A model generated the notes under the pieces. That model worked only from the letters and a program-made list of their open reading frames with translations, was not told where the DNA came from and made no database searches. A stretch of 64,000 bases of DNA, from the NCBI GenBank assembly GCA_944384295.1, contig CALWSU010000001.1, positions 1 to 64,000 of the forward strand. Direction: 5' to 3'. The stretch comes from an uncultured Lachnospiraceae bacterium. Its GTDB lineage: Bacteria; Bacillota; Clostridia; Lachnospirales; Anaerotignaceae. The position numbers were made by a program, and so were the translations under genes. This document shows, piece by piece, positions 48,263 to 58,091 of this stretch (the first letter of the stretch is position 1; each line of letters begins with the position of its first letter).

Positions 48263-50557
48263 TTATTTCTTGCTTACGACAATGGTATCTTCCATTCTGA
48301 CTTCTGTATAACCAAAAGCACGTTCAAAAGCCGATAATGGAATGTATACTTTTCCGCCATACATCACAGAGGGCGCAGGTTTTGCTTGCGTTCTCTTATC
48401 ATTGACATACATCACAGCATCATTTGGAATATATTCAATAATTCCACCACTTTTACGCAATACCACCGCGCCATTGGTACGGCTGCGAATCACTGAAATC
48501 CCCAATTGTGCAGCTAAATCTTCCGCTGGCACATATACCTCATTGCCACTGATATAAATCGGAGCATATAGTTTCACTTGCATCTCTTGAAAAATCAATT
48601 TCCATGGCGGTAAATAGCCTTCTCCCATATTTTCGGCTGCTTGTGATAAAGACTTTGCTTCTGCTTCTGTATAACCAGCTTCCAATGTTTCCGCTGGCAC
48701 ATCACTAGAAACAGATTCTGTACTGTTATCAGATATTGTATTGTCCGCCAATTGCTCCGCTTGTGTCATCGCCGCTTTTGCATCATGCATCGCTGCTGCA
48801 TTGTTGTTGACTGCTTGATTCGCGGCTTCCTCTAATGCCTTGCCTTTTTCGTTTTCTTCCATTTTTCCTGTGCTGACATCTACTGCAACACTGCCATCTG
48901 CAACAGCTTGTTCCATGTTCGCTATTGCAGCTTGTGTTGTTTCTTTCGCATCCGTCAAAACATCGATTTGATTTTTCATTGCTGCCGCTGCATCCATATG
49001 ATTTTCTTCTACCTGCCCCATATAAGCATCATATACATCTTCTATTGTTTGTTTCAAATTTTCTAAAGACGTTTGCAATGCCTGATAAGATGGTACCGTT
49101 TCCAATTTGACTGCATCTAATTTTGCTTTATTTTCTTGCTGCAATTGTGCAATTTGTTGATTGATTTCTTCCTGTAAAATTGTTGGTACTTGTTCTGCCA
49201 ATTGCTCTAAATATGCTGCTGTATCCTCTAAAATCTCCACTTTTTGTACTGGATCTGTGATTCTTTCTAAACTTTTATCATCTGTTTCCAACACATCATT
49301 GACAGAATCCATCACTTCTGCACTCATATCCGCTAACATTTTATCCAATGTAGCTTGACTGGTACCATTTTGTGTCGCTTGTGCATATTCTTGATCTTGT
49401 GCAGCAGCCGACATTTTTTCGGAAACACTGGATTTTGCTTCTTCTTTCATTTGCGCTAACATTTCATTTTGCATTTGCAACATTTCATCAGATACAGCTG
49501 TATTGTTGCTTTGAATTCCTTGCAATGCTTCTTTTTTTGTAATTGCGTCCATAATAGAATCCAAGTCTCCAGAAGTCAAAGCTGCCTGTAATTCAGCTGA
49601 AAGCTGTTCTTCCATTTTTTCCGCTGCATCTGGTATCGCTGCTGCTCCAGTTGGTTCCTCTGTTTCGTCTTGTATTTCTTCTGCGTCCGTACTGGTTGGA
49701 ACCCCCATCTCTGTTTGTGTTTCTTTGATGTTCGACATAGCAGTTGCATATTTCTCTAACAAATCTCCATGTTCCATTTGATTCAATTTTTGGGATTCCA
49801 TATCCATACGCGCGTATACAATATCATAACATATCGCATCTCGTTGTGTTTCCAGTGCTATTTTTTCTTCTGTAGCAATCGAAAGTGCAGTTGCAGATGC
49901 ACCTTGTACCTGCATTGCTTGTATTGAACTTTCCATACTTGCAATCTGGTTACGCAATTGATCCAATTGTTCTAATAATGCCTTGTCATCTCCATCTGCG
50001 CCAATTGGTGCAAGTACAGTTTCCAAACTATCGACTTTTTCTTCCGCAATCTCTTTTTGGTCATCTTCAGACGATTCTGCAATACTGTTTTGAATATCTA
50101 ATTCTGTAACCAGTTCTTCCATTTCCTGCATATTGGGAGGGTCTGTCAATTCTGACATTTCTGCGATAGAAACGGTTTCTCCTGTGGTAAAATCAATGGT
50201 TTGCCCATTCGATTGTGTATAATAACGCAAAGGCAAATCTTCAATCGTTTGATTTGGCACAAGATTATCCTGTGTCACAGAAATCTGTGAAATTTGCGTA
50301 CTGTCTGTAATATCATACCATGTACCTTTGTTGATATCAGACTTAAAATAAATTTTTTCTTGTCCGCTTTTGTCTGCGGAAGCGGTTGCAACTGCATAAA
50401 TTTCATCGTTCAATGCTTCCAATGCAATCGCATAGGTACCAATGATAATCGTTTTATCTGGAAATTCGCTTGCCGTTGGGCGTTGTGCAGCAAATGCCAT
50501 AGATGGACTGCTTAACGTCAGCACCAAAGCACCGATTGCCCATAAATTCTTTTTCAT
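48263..50557 (-). CDS. Secreted long coiled-coil protein with copper-amine-oxidase-N domain
   Basis: 764 residues. Signal peptide (MKKNLWAIGALVLTLSSPSMAFA), a short beta domain (residues ~30-150), then a very long, mostly helical, Glu/Gln/Ala-rich region (~150-640). The C-terminal Cu_amine_oxidN1-type domain (~655-760) has PIYISGNEVYVPAEDLAAQLG and GGKVYIPLSAFERAFGY. In Firmicutes this domain often sits on exported proteins that bind the envelope. The start overlaps the stop of the TolC-like gene by 4 nt, so the pair is translationally coupled. Confidence 0.75.
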   Translation of the reverse strand: MKKNLWAIGALVLTLSSPSMAFAAQRPTASEFPDKTIIIGTYAIALEALNDEIYAVATASADKSGQEKIYFKSDINKGTWYDITDSTQISQISVTQDNLVPNQTIEDLPLRYYTQSNGQTIDFTTGETVSIAEMSELTDPPNMQEMEELVTELDIQNSIAESSEDDQKEIAEEKVDSLETVLAPIGADGDDKALLEQLDQLRNQIASMESSIQAMQVQGASATALSIATEEKIALETQRDAICYDIVYARMDMESQKLNQMEHGDLLEKYATAMSNIKETQTEMGVPTSTDAEEIQDETEEPTGAAAIPDAAEKMEEQLSAELQAALTSGDLDSIMDAITKKEALQGIQSNNTAVSDEMLQMQNEMLAQMKEEAKSSVSEKMSAAAQDQEYAQATQNGTSQATLDKMLADMSAEVMDSVNDVLETDDKSLERITDPVQKVEILEDTAAYLEQLAEQVPTILQEEINQQIAQLQQENKAKLDAVKLETVPSYQALQTSLENLKQTIEDVYDAYMGQVEENHMDAAAAMKNQIDVLTDAKETTQAAIANMEQAVADGSVAVDVSTGKMEENEKGKALEEAANQAVNNNAAAMHDAKAAMTQAEQLADNTISDNSTESVSSDVPAETLEAGYTEAEAKSLSQAAENMGEGYLPPWKLIFQEMQVKLYAPIYISGNEVYVPAEDLAAQLGISVIRSRTNGAVVLRKSGGIIEYIPNDAVMYVNDKRTQAKPAPSVMYGGKVYIPLSAFERAFGYTEVRMEDTIVVSKK

Positions 50558-52569
50558 GTAGTAGAACCTCCTTGCTGCAAAATCTTACCACTTGTTACGC
50601 CTTCTCCCAAGATACCAGATGCAATGCTTTTGCCTTGTGTATCATAGAACTGTACTTGCAATTGTTCCATATCACTAAAATATAAAGCTAATGTTGTAAT
50701 CGCTTTTCCTTGCTCTGCTTTGCCTAGAGATGTTTGGTCATAAAACAATTCATAAGATGCAAATTCCAATGTGGGTGCGTCCAATGTAAACTGTTTGCGC
50801 AAATCATCTACATTGGATACTTTCCATGTACCCAATTCTGCTGTTTGTGATGTTGCAATATCTGTTTGCGGTACTTCTGCAACCTGTTGCAGCTGCAACA
50901 CACCACTGTATTGACCACCATCAAATTGACTCGTATAGCAATGCACACCATCTTTATAGAAACGTACTTCCATTAAAGTGGTATCTTGATATGTAAATGG
51001 CAAATGCACTATCGTTTCGTCGATTCCTACTGGATCACCGATTGCCTGCCCTTCGTAAAAGAGCTGATATTGGTCTACATCATATTCCTGCGGCAATTCT
51101 ACGCCAAATGTAAAGGTTTGGCTGGTCAAAGATGTATCCAGATACCAAGTTGCTTGAGAAGCAAATGTATCTCCGGCTTCTAACTGATTTTGGCTAAAAT
51201 CTCCACCCTCTAACAGTTGATTCACATATCCGGCTGTCATCAGATTAAAAGAACTCAATGCTTTGGCATATTCCATTTTCATTTCGTATAAATTGGCTTG
51301 TTTGGTATAAAAATCGCTGCGAGAAGATTCTAATGTCGTAAACTCCACCAAACCTCTTTTGTTTTGCTCTAATTTGCTTTCATAATTTGTTTTTGCCAAT
51401 TCCAAGGCTTTTTCTGCATTTTGATATGCGCTTTGCATTTGTTTCAAACTGCTATAGGTATTATAAACAGAATCCTCCAATTGTGTCATAGCTGTTTGTT
51501 CTGCCTGTCGGGCTTTATCTCGTTCTACCAAAGATACAAATAGTGCATATTTTTGGTCTTCCATATATCGTGTACCTGAATATTCTCCCTTGAACCATTC
51601 TTTTGGAATATAGATTGAGAAAAACAACAAATTGATACGATAAGAACCTTCCCATGGACTATCAATTTCTGTCAATGCTTCATTATACAACTTGATAAAC
51701 TCCTCATAATCCATATCATCTGGGTGCGATTGTATGTAAGATTCTATATTGCCAATATATTTGGAATACCGATCTCGATAAATTGATAATATTTCGTCTG
51801 TATCAACTTCAGCCAACTTTCGGGCTTGTGTTTTTTGATATAACCCAAAATCATTTTCTTTTGCATATGCCAAAATCGTATCTAACTGACTGCGAGAAAT
51901 ATCGACTTCTGGAAAATATTCTGTAAATGTATATCCTGTACGCACATCTATGCCAATCAAAGAACTCAATGTTTTACGCTTTGCATCTTGGTCCAACAAA
52001 GCTTGTTGATACGCGCCCTCCAATTCTACAATCTGATTTTGCATATATTCTACATCTGTTTGTTTTCCCTTTCCCATCTTGAACTTGTTTTCTACCTGTT
52101 GCAACAAAACTTTAGAATCTGCCAAACGGGTTTCCAAATCATTGACTGTATAATCCGCTAACAATACATCATAATACGCTGTTTCTGCATCTGTTTGGCT
52201 TTTGAGCATTTCATATGGTTCTTGTTTATTTAAGATTGCCAATTCATTCAAAATTTGCGGTACTTTCATAATCAATTCGATTTCTTTGGGCATACCATGT
52301 TTTTCTGGCAATTGTATATTAAATAGCAAAGAAAAACGTACCGTATTTTCTTTTTTTCGTATATCACGAATGCCTTCTTTTGCCTGTTGCAATTCAATTT
52401 CTTTTTGAATCCGGCTAATCACAGTATCCTGTACACCTGTGCTATTTTCCTGTGCTAAGGTGCGTGCCGTATCTATATCCATGGTTTGTACTGCGAAAGT
52501 TGGCATGGTTGGAGCTGTCACACAAAGTATGGCAGCCATACAACCAGCAATCCATTTTGTCTTTTTCAT
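50554..52569 (-). CDS. TolC-like secreted coiled-coil protein
   Basis: 671 residues with a signal peptide (cleavage after PTFA). Helical repeats QVENKFKMGKGKQTDVEYMQNQIVELEGAYQQALLDQ and AEKALELAKTNYESKLEQNKRGLVEFTTLESSRSDF match the outer-membrane-efflux-protein (TolC) pattern twice. The last ~200 residues are beta-rich. TolC proteins normally need an outer membrane; the host looks monoderm, so a wall-spanning or particle-docking role is more likely. Its ATG overlaps the MORN gene stop (TGATG). Confidence 0.7.
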   Translation of the reverse strand: MKKTKWIAGCMAAILCVTAPTMPTFAVQTMDIDTARTLAQENSTGVQDTVISRIQKEIELQQAKEGIRDIRKKENTVRFSLLFNIQLPEKHGMPKEIELIMKVPQILNELAILNKQEPYEMLKSQTDAETAYYDVLLADYTVNDLETRLADSKVLLQQVENKFKMGKGKQTDVEYMQNQIVELEGAYQQALLDQDAKRKTLSSLIGIDVRTGYTFTEYFPEVDISRSQLDTILAYAKENDFGLYQKTQARKLAEVDTDEILSIYRDRYSKYIGNIESYIQSHPDDMDYEEFIKLYNEALTEIDSPWEGSYRINLLFFSIYIPKEWFKGEYSGTRYMEDQKYALFVSLVERDKARQAEQTAMTQLEDSVYNTYSSLKQMQSAYQNAEKALELAKTNYESKLEQNKRGLVEFTTLESSRSDFYTKQANLYEMKMEYAKALSSFNLMTAGYVNQLLEGGDFSQNQLEAGDTFASQATWYLDTSLTSQTFTFGVELPQEYDVDQYQLFYEGQAIGDPVGIDETIVHLPFTYQDTTLMEVRFYKDGVHCYTSQFDGGQYSGVLQLQQVAEVPQTDIATSQTAELGTWKVSNVDDLRKQFTLDAPTLEFASYELFYDQTSLGKAEQGKAITTLALYFSDMEQLQVQFYDTQGKSIASGILGEGVTSGKILQQGGSTT

Positions 52570-54152
52570 CAAATACCACCTGTTTCAAAATAAACGATTT
52601 TTCCATTTTCAAGATCCGAATATACGCGGATATAACTACCCTCTAAAATATATTTGATGGAATACAATATGCCATCAGCAGGAACATCATTTTCCAATTC
52701 ATTCCAAATCGCCATCTCGGATTCCCCCATCAAGAAAGCATATTCTGTATAAGAAGCATCTTCTCCCAACAATGTCTTGTATTCTTCTATAGTCATATCT
52801 GTAGATACTCCTTGTATGGTTTGGTCACCCCAGAAACGAATCCGCTCGACTTGTGGTGTTTCCTCTACCTCCACATACCCCAATTCAAATGCTACACCAA
52901 GCTGACGATACAACAATAAATAAGAACTATCCAGCATCACCAAAGCATCTTCTTTTCCAAATGCCTCATGAAGCATAGTTTCATCGGCATTGATATATTG
53001 CATATAATCTATTTCACCTTGATAGAAATTGCCTGTATAAATCTTTTGTCCACTGCTGCCATATAATTCCCCTGCACCTTGATAAACACCTTCCACAAAC
53101 TCTCCAGAATAAATCAAGCGTCCAGTTGCTGCATCATACAATTTTCCAGTACCATCATATTGATTGTTTTCAAAACTGCCATCATATATCAAACGGCTAT
53201 TTTCATGGCTATATGCGCGTCCTTGCCCGTTCCGCTTTCCTGCCAAAAATTCACCTTGATAAATGACAATATCATTTTCATATAAGGTGCCAGTTCCTTG
53301 ATACAGACCGACTGAAAATCCGCCTTGATACCGAATCGCACCATTTTGAAACAATTTTCCTTCTCCATCATATTGCCCATTGGCAAATGTACCAGTATAT
53401 TTTAATGTATTTTGTGCATCGTTATGGTATAAACTTGCCTCACCTGTAAATAAACCATTTTCATAAGTGCCTACATATTTCAATTTTCCATTGGGATAAT
53501 ATTCTGTACCAGTCACATATGACCCCGCCGCAAATGTCCCAACGAATTGCGTATTGCCATTTGCAAAATATAATTTGCCATCGCCTTCATATAAATTGGA
53601 AGCAAATTGTCCCTCATACAACAATGTCCCATTTTCATCATATAAAATGCCATCGCCTTGATATTTATTTTGGGAAAACGCACCGACATATTGCAATACA
53701 CCATCTAAATTATAAAGTTTGCCTTCCCCTTCGGCTTTGCCTTGTTCCAATGTACCTTGATACAACAAATTCCCATTTTCCAGATATACCTTGCTTTTTC
53801 CACTAAATTCATGGTATTCACTAGAATTAAAAAGCAAAGATGCTGACCAAAGTCTGCCTTGTAAATATGGATACAAAAACTGTATCCATATCACAACAAG
53901 CACAATCACAAAAATACAGAATTTTGCCAAAAAGCGTTTGGATATATATGTATCATTCACATGAAAATAGTCTGTTAAGGCAGACGGCTTACCAAATATA
54001 AAATGCAATATACTCTGCAAACCTTTTCTTACTTTTGTTGTTAAGGCTCTTATATACTTTTCTGGTTGTAAATTTTTTCTAATTTTTTGAAAAATCGAAA
54101 TAGAAATGACAGATTCCGCTGTCTTTCCCAAACGTTTTATCATTTGCCCCAT
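52569..54152 (-). CDS. Membrane-anchored MORN-repeat protein
   Basis: 527 residues. A basic N-terminus (~1-70) and one membrane helix (~residues 74-96) precede about eleven MORN repeats (~115-380, of type YEGQFASNLYEGDGKLYFANGN). A distinct C-terminal domain (~390-525) ends IVYFETGG. MORN repeats bind lipids or other proteins and form extended beta rods. The repeats would lie outside the membrane. It is translationally coupled to the TolC-like gene. Confidence 0.78.
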   Translation of the reverse strand: MGQMIKRLGKTAESVISISIFQKIRKNLQPEKYIRALTTKVRKGLQSILHFIFGKPSALTDYFHVNDTYISKRFLAKFCIFVIVLVVIWIQFLYPYLQGRLWSASLLFNSSEYHEFSGKSKVYLENGNLLYQGTLEQGKAEGEGKLYNLDGVLQYVGAFSQNKYQGDGILYDENGTLLYEGQFASNLYEGDGKLYFANGNTQFVGTFAAGSYVTGTEYYPNGKLKYVGTYENGLFTGEASLYHNDAQNTLKYTGTFANGQYDGEGKLFQNGAIRYQGGFSVGLYQGTGTLYENDIVIYQGEFLAGKRNGQGRAYSHENSRLIYDGSFENNQYDGTGKLYDAATGRLIYSGEFVEGVYQGAGELYGSSGQKIYTGNFYQGEIDYMQYINADETMLHEAFGKEDALVMLDSSYLLLYRQLGVAFELGYVEVEETPQVERIRFWGDQTIQGVSTDMTIEEYKTLLGEDASYTEYAFLMGESEMAIWNELENDVPADGILYSIKYILEGSYIRVYSDLENGKIVYFETGGI

Positions 54153-54203
54153 ATGCTTTCTTCACCTACCTTAACCAGACCATTTGTGCATCGCTTATAT
54201 TTT

Positions 54204-56909
54204 TTATAAAAAATATCCGTCCCAACTTTCTGGAAATTGTTCTATAAATCGGTCACACAAAAACAAGTAGTTTTGTGCCAATAAATCTTGTTCATTCATA
54301 CGAATGACATCTACAAAATATTTTCTAGCTTCTTTTAACTCACCTTTTTGAAAATACTCAATCCCTGTTTCAAAGATTTCTCTGGTTTGGATACGACATT
54401 TTTTCTCCTCAGCGGTATATGCGTCTAACACTTCGTACATATCCATAAAGATTGGTTTTTCTTCTTTGATTTTTATTTTCCCAATGTATCGCATATGATA
54501 TTGTGTCATATTGCTAAAATATTCATATACAGGCGCTGTTACTACAATTGGGATATGATTCATTTTTGCAACTTCCTGCAACAATGGTGTATAATTCAAA
54601 ATATTAGAAACTGCAATTGCTTCCACTTGTTCTGATGTACCAGCAATCCCATACATGACATCACCAAGCTGTATCAAAACATGCAATGCAATCTCACATT
54701 GCTGCATTTTGATTTTTTCCAAAATCTTTAATGCGCAAGAAATGGCATTTTCTTCATGTATTGGGTATAGCGCGCGGATACCAGATTCTGTACAACGCTC
54801 CACCATACCACCAGATTGTATCACTCCATGCATCATTGTTTTATACATTTGATTCATAAACTGAAATGTTTCGGCTGATGTTTTGACTTCATTCATTTGA
54901 TAAAAATTGCTGATATTCATGGTCAATACCATCATTGTTTGATTGATATGTTCTTCCAATGTAATATCCGAAACAGAATTGCGATGCAACAAAGAAAGTG
55001 TTTGTCTTGGCACAAATTTTTCATATGCTACATTCATTTTCTCCATTTCTTTTAAATGCGTGCCGATTTCTCGCGACATACGATTGAAAGCATCTGCAAT
55101 CTCCTGAATTTCATCATTGCTGTTGACATCTACCACAACATTCCAGTTTTGCTGGGAAATAGACAATACCCCTTCTCGTAATTTGCTCATACCGCGCAAA
55201 TTTCTCTTTGTTTGCCAAATCATCAATAAAATGACTAAAATCGTAATGCCTGAAAACATCAATATAAATCGCGTCATAATGCTGCGTAATGTTGCATAGA
55301 AATAAGAATATTCCAAACCTACTTCTACATGTCCCACAATTTCGCCGCCATCTTCACAAATCGCATATAAACAATATAAATGTTCTGCGCCATCACCTGT
55401 AATGATTTCTAGAGACATCTTGCCATCATAGCTCACTTTTGGCTGCGTTTGTCTGACACAATTTGCATATAGATTAGAGCGGTTGATTCCTCTCATGTTG
55501 GTAAAGGATGTACTATCCCCACGAAATACCAAATAATCCTGACCATCTTTTGTAATGTATACGTTATAGTACAGGCTTTTTTGCACTGCCTCTGGATTAG
55601 CTTCATAAAATTCCCTTGTATCTAAATTCAATTGTTGGTCTAAGAATAAGAAAAAATCATCTTGCTCGGCAAGCGGCAATGTAATTTCTTCCAGCATTTC
55701 GCCATCTAACTGGTCTGCAATATTTTTGCTTAAAATATAAGTTTCTTCAAAGGCTTCCGTTTTCATTCTCTGGAAAAAATACTGCTGCAAATAGTAACCC
55801 ACTGCACCCATACTAATTAAAAATAATGGTATAGTTGCCAGAAGCTGTTTTTTCAATATACTATGTGTACGTTTGCCTTTTGTCACAAAGTTGACCAATA
55901 GATATAATACTGCAAAACTACTCAGCATGGTCAAAAGAAATAACAAAGAACGATCGCCGATGTCATAATAAATTTTATCAATAATGGTAATCCCTTCGTC
56001 TGTTTTGACAAAGAATCCCTTGCTGTCAAATTCCATAGCATTCATAAGACCAAACATGGTATCTTCGACATAACGCACAGCCGAAACATCATCATAAATC
56101 AGACCATCGCCGATTTCGTCGGTTTGTTCATATACAACAGAAAGTTCATCTACTGCCTCATTATAACGCAGCAACCGCATCTGATAAATATCAGAAAAAT
56201 AAATATTACCTTCTGCGTCTTGGCTGATATTATCTGCCAAACATGCACCCAATCCGCGTGCCTGTGCCGAAATGGGATATTGATATTTTTGTAATGTACG
56301 ATTATCCAAGCAATAAATATCATAAAGCGTATCTGTATAATATACACTGCCATTTTGCACATATTTGATCCAGGAAAACGATTGCGGCTGATCAAATTGA
56401 TAAATACGTGTATTGATTTGTTCACTGTGCAGATTATATTCGTCTAAATATAACTTCATATGGTCTGTAGACACAGAAAACACAATCAAAGAATCTCCAG
56501 ACCGTTGCAAGGAAAAATATGTTTTTTCCGTAATTGGATAGTCAAGAGCATCCATTTGTTTGACCAATGTACCATTGGATTTTCTACACTCTATCCATTG
56601 ATCGACCAATGTATTATCCTGATAGGCACTCACCAATAAATAAATATTTCCTTCTGCATCATAGTTGACATTCCAATATCGTAAATGGTTGCCATCTTGC
56701 GTTTTGTTTAAATGTTCTCGCATCAGGACATTGCCTCTGCTATCGATATGAAACAGCATATTTTGATTTGTAACATAATATAGGGTGCTATCCACAGGAT
56801 TCCATGCTTGTGTTGTAACGACTTGCACATCTTGTACGCGATAGATACCGGAAACCATTCCCGCGAATAGTACGCTGATGATCAGCAGTATTAAGGTTCT
56901 TTTTTTCAT
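54204..56909 (-). CDS. Receptor-like protein with HAMP and degenerate adenylyl-cyclase domain
   Basis: 901 residues from ATG 56909. A membrane helix (~3-20) leads to an exported domain with short repeats like YYVTNQNMLFHIDSRGN, suggestive of a beta propeller (~30-310). Two further helices (~320-375), a Cache-like exported domain (~380-545), a helix (~547-566) and HAMP (~567-625) follow. The cytoplasmic domain (~655-830) resembles class III cyclases: MVLTMNISNFYQMNE and VERCTESGIRALY stand where FaDIrGFT and KxxGDgxxA are expected. Both metal-binding Asp are replaced (Asn, Ser), so it is probably inactive and acts as a nucleotide or protein sensor. A TPR-like end (~840-890) follows. Confidence 0.75.
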   Translation of the reverse strand: MKKRTLILLIISVLFAGMVSGIYRVQDVQVVTTQAWNPVDSTLYYVTNQNMLFHIDSRGNVLMREHLNKTQDGNHLRYWNVNYDAEGNIYLLVSAYQDNTLVDQWIECRKSNGTLVKQMDALDYPITEKTYFSLQRSGDSLIVFSVSTDHMKLYLDEYNLHSEQINTRIYQFDQPQSFSWIKYVQNGSVYYTDTLYDIYCLDNRTLQKYQYPISAQARGLGACLADNISQDAEGNIYFSDIYQMRLLRYNEAVDELSVVYEQTDEIGDGLIYDDVSAVRYVEDTMFGLMNAMEFDSKGFFVKTDEGITIIDKIYYDIGDRSLLFLLTMLSSFAVLYLLVNFVTKGKRTHSILKKQLLATIPLFLISMGAVGYYLQQYFFQRMKTEAFEETYILSKNIADQLDGEMLEEITLPLAEQDDFFLFLDQQLNLDTREFYEANPEAVQKSLYYNVYITKDGQDYLVFRGDSTSFTNMRGINRSNLYANCVRQTQPKVSYDGKMSLEIITGDGAEHLYCLYAICEDGGEIVGHVEVGLEYSYFYATLRSIMTRFILMFSGITILVILLMIWQTKRNLRGMSKLREGVLSISQQNWNVVVDVNSNDEIQEIADAFNRMSREIGTHLKEMEKMNVAYEKFVPRQTLSLLHRNSVSDITLEEHINQTMMVLTMNISNFYQMNEVKTSAETFQFMNQMYKTMMHGVIQSGGMVERCTESGIRALYPIHEENAISCALKILEKIKMQQCEIALHVLIQLGDVMYGIAGTSEQVEAIAVSNILNYTPLLQEVAKMNHIPIVVTAPVYEYFSNMTQYHMRYIGKIKIKEEKPIFMDMYEVLDAYTAEEKKCRIQTREIFETGIEYFQKGELKEARKYFVDVIRMNEQDLLAQNYLFLCDRFIEQFPESWDGYFL

Positions 56910-56936
56910 GTTCACACCCTTCCCCTCATGGATACA

Positions 56937-58085
56937 TCATTTTTCCGGTAACTTAATTTCTTGTCCTGTATGTAAGACACTGATATTTTGCAAATCGTTA
57001 TATTCTGCAATCCGTAAAACATCGTTATAAGAATAATCACTATAAAATGCTTGTGCAATCTCCACCAAATATTCATTGGGCTGCACTACATAAATCTGAT
57101 ATCGCACACCATTTTCGTCTACTAGCCATTCTGTATCCGTTTCTTGCGTTTTTTGTGTTTCGTTTGTATCTGTTTCTGGTGTCTGTTCATCTTCTGGTGT
57201 CATTTCTTCTACGTATGGCGCAGGTGTTGCAATGGTTGTAATGTCAATGACTTCCGGCTGCATCGTTTCATAAACATTCACTGTACCGATTCCATTTTGT
57301 GCCACATAAGTTGTTTGTGCTTTTTTGCTTTCGCTCCATTTTTGGTATCCATAACTTGCCAAAGCAATTGCCACTAATATGACGGTACCATATCGTAGTT
57401 TTTGATATAACTTTTCTTTCTTTTCCTGCAAGATTGTGCGTGCATCTCTTTCTTTTTCTTCCGCCGCTTTTACATATTCCAAATCTTTGAGTACTTCTCC
57501 CAAAGAACGATATACACCTTTTTGACACTTATCTGACACAATCCTTAAATCCGCATTTTTTTCGATTTCTTGTTTCTTGAATATCACTTGACTTAATGTA
57601 TCTATTCGTGTATACATTCTTGATTTTTCCGTCAAATCTTCTTCTATCAAAAAAAATCGAAAATTAAATCTAATGTCATCGACACTGCAAATGATATTTT
57701 GTGGCTCCAATGCTGTCGTTTTCCAAACACAGCTTACTTCTGGATAACATGTCAATTGATATATAATTCTTTTCAACAATAACAAGCGTTCCAAAAAGGT
57801 CAATGGTACACGGCGTAGTCTATTTTCCAAGGTTTCTCCTTGTGCATAAGCAAAAACAATATAAAATTGGGAATCGTCTGAAAAAAATTCGATAAATTCC
57901 GGCATTTGCTGTTGTTTCAAATCTATGGTTAACGCAATATAACGATCAATCAACGTTCTTTCTCGCAGTACATTCACCAACACTACCTGCGCATCATCTG
58001 TCTTGGGTTGTGCCAAATAACAAGCATATGCTGGTGTGTCCTGCAATACTTTGCGAATGGTATATTTTGTTTCAAATAATTGCAT
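56937..58085 (-). CDS. Pseudokinase-TM-LysM protein
   Basis: 382 residues from ATG 58085 (AGGGG upstream). The N-terminal ~200 residues follow a protein-kinase-like N- and C-lobe pattern (Y-x-I-x-x-V-L, FIEFFSDDSQFYIVFAYAQGETLENRL) but lack the VAIK lysine, HRD and DFG motifs. A coiled segment leads to one membrane helix (~233-250), a Thr/Glu/Pro-rich stalk (~255-325) and a LysM domain (~332-381: YVVQPNEYLVEIAQAFY...VLHTGQEIKLP). LysM would bind cell-wall glycan or the CIS baseplate hub. It starts 6 bp after the upstream gene. Confidence 0.75.
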   Translation of the reverse strand: MQLFETKYTIRKVLQDTPAYACYLAQPKTDDAQVVLVNVLRERTLIDRYIALTIDLKQQQMPEFIEFFSDDSQFYIVFAYAQGETLENRLRRVPLTFLERLLLLKRIIYQLTCYPEVSCVWKTTALEPQNIICSVDDIRFNFRFFLIEEDLTEKSRMYTRIDTLSQVIFKKQEIEKNADLRIVSDKCQKGVYRSLGEVLKDLEYVKAAEEKERDARTILQEKKEKLYQKLRYGTVILVAIALASYGYQKWSESKKAQTTYVAQNGIGTVNVYETMQPEVIDITTIATPAPYVEEMTPEDEQTPETDTNETQKTQETDTEWLVDENGVRYQIYVVQPNEYLVEIAQAFYSDYSYNDVLRIAEYNDLQNISVLHTGQEIKLPEK

Positions 58086-58091
58086 AGACAA

